Assembly: GCA_946803715.1 (NCBI GenBank)
Contig: CAMPET010000018.1
Span: 111,209 to 175,208, forward strand
DNA length: 64,000 nt
Source of the DNA: Beroe ovata
Taxonomy: Eukaryota > Ctenophora > Nuda > Beroida > Beroidae
Direction of reading: 5' to 3'
Made by a program: the position numbers and the translations under genes. This document shows, in pieces, positions 63,767-64,000 of this stretch (position 1 is the first letter of the stretch; every line of letters starts with the position of its first letter). The notes below the pieces were generated by a model. The model was not told the DNA's origin. It made no database searches and saw nothing but the letters and a program-made list of their open reading frames with translations.

Positions 63767-64000
63767 CTGGAGATAAAGAGTGGCGTGAGAGTGAGAGAGA
63801 GAGAGAGAGAGAGGGAGAGAGAGGGAGGGAGAGAAAAATATTTGATAAGAAGACGATCTGAATCTGATATGAGCATTAATAAATGATGAACACTGGTCTA
63901 AATTAAATAAAGTTAGAGTTAGACGATGAATGTGTATGTGTGTTAGTGTGTGATAGTGTGTGGATGTGTGTGTGTGTGTGTGTGTGTGAGTGGGTGTGTG

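Overview
The window is animal nuclear DNA. Genes are split by many short GT-AG introns, and the proteins are typical of metazoans: UBA2, REPS, CDC45, MAD2, IFT25, ACAP, a BPI/LBP protein, an F-type lectin and UGA-decoded glutathione peroxidases. Compact genes, genes nested inside introns, many small inverted-repeat elements and a gapped shotgun-type assembly (one 92-base N run and two single n) suggest an early-branching invertebrate such as a ctenophore or sponge. That placement is inference; no marker in the sequence fixes the species.

Layout. 1-1846 (+): 3' part of UBA2, including its catalytic Cys. 1847-3505: repeat-rich spacer. 3515-10596 (+): a REPS-type EH-domain protein in 14 exons; its fifth coding exon follows a 2.5-kb intron that carries a complete intronless carotenoid oxygenase on the opposite strand (5180-6790). 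10597-14657: hairpin element, dispersed repeats and minisatellite only. 14658-19639 (+): malic enzyme, 12 exons. 20386-24352 (+): an unrecognised protein ending in a MYND zinc finger. 24856-25990 (-): an unrecognised helical protein. 26187-26783 (-): IFT25. 27210-32838 (-): a protein with beta-trefoil-like repeats, whose large intron holds an F-lectin/Sushi gene on the plus strand (28996-29967). 34539-43533 (+): CDC45, with an LTR retrotransposon inside a coding exon and a misassembled allelic copy. 44340-45850 (+): MAD2. 46067-47985: two inverted-repeat elements. 48323-54216 (-): three tandem glutathione peroxidases, each with an in-frame TGA at the selenocysteine position. 55425-56837 (-): intronless BPI/LBP-like secreted protein. 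57621-60382 (-): coiled-coil protein with a dynein-adaptor-like CC1 box, one intron containing a perfect 366-bp palindrome. 62291-63766 (-): 3' ankyrin exons of an ACAP-type ArfGAP, running off the right edge.

Function. The genes are mostly unrelated housekeeping genes. CDC45 (replication fork helicase) and MAD2 (spindle checkpoint) lie side by side on one strand, 0.8 kb apart. The GPx genes form a true paralogous array: identical internal exon sizes (68, 145 and 111 nt), two with signal peptides and one with a hydrophilic N-terminal extension. Exon joins were chosen by eye from GT/AG sites, reading phase and family similarity. For every multi-exon gene given a protein length below, the joined coding length is a multiple of three.

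Most notable: three UGA-selenoprotein GPx genes in tandem, the LTR element in CDC45 that may be spliced out in frame, two opposite-strand nested genes, and a family of near-perfect hairpin elements with clean target duplications.
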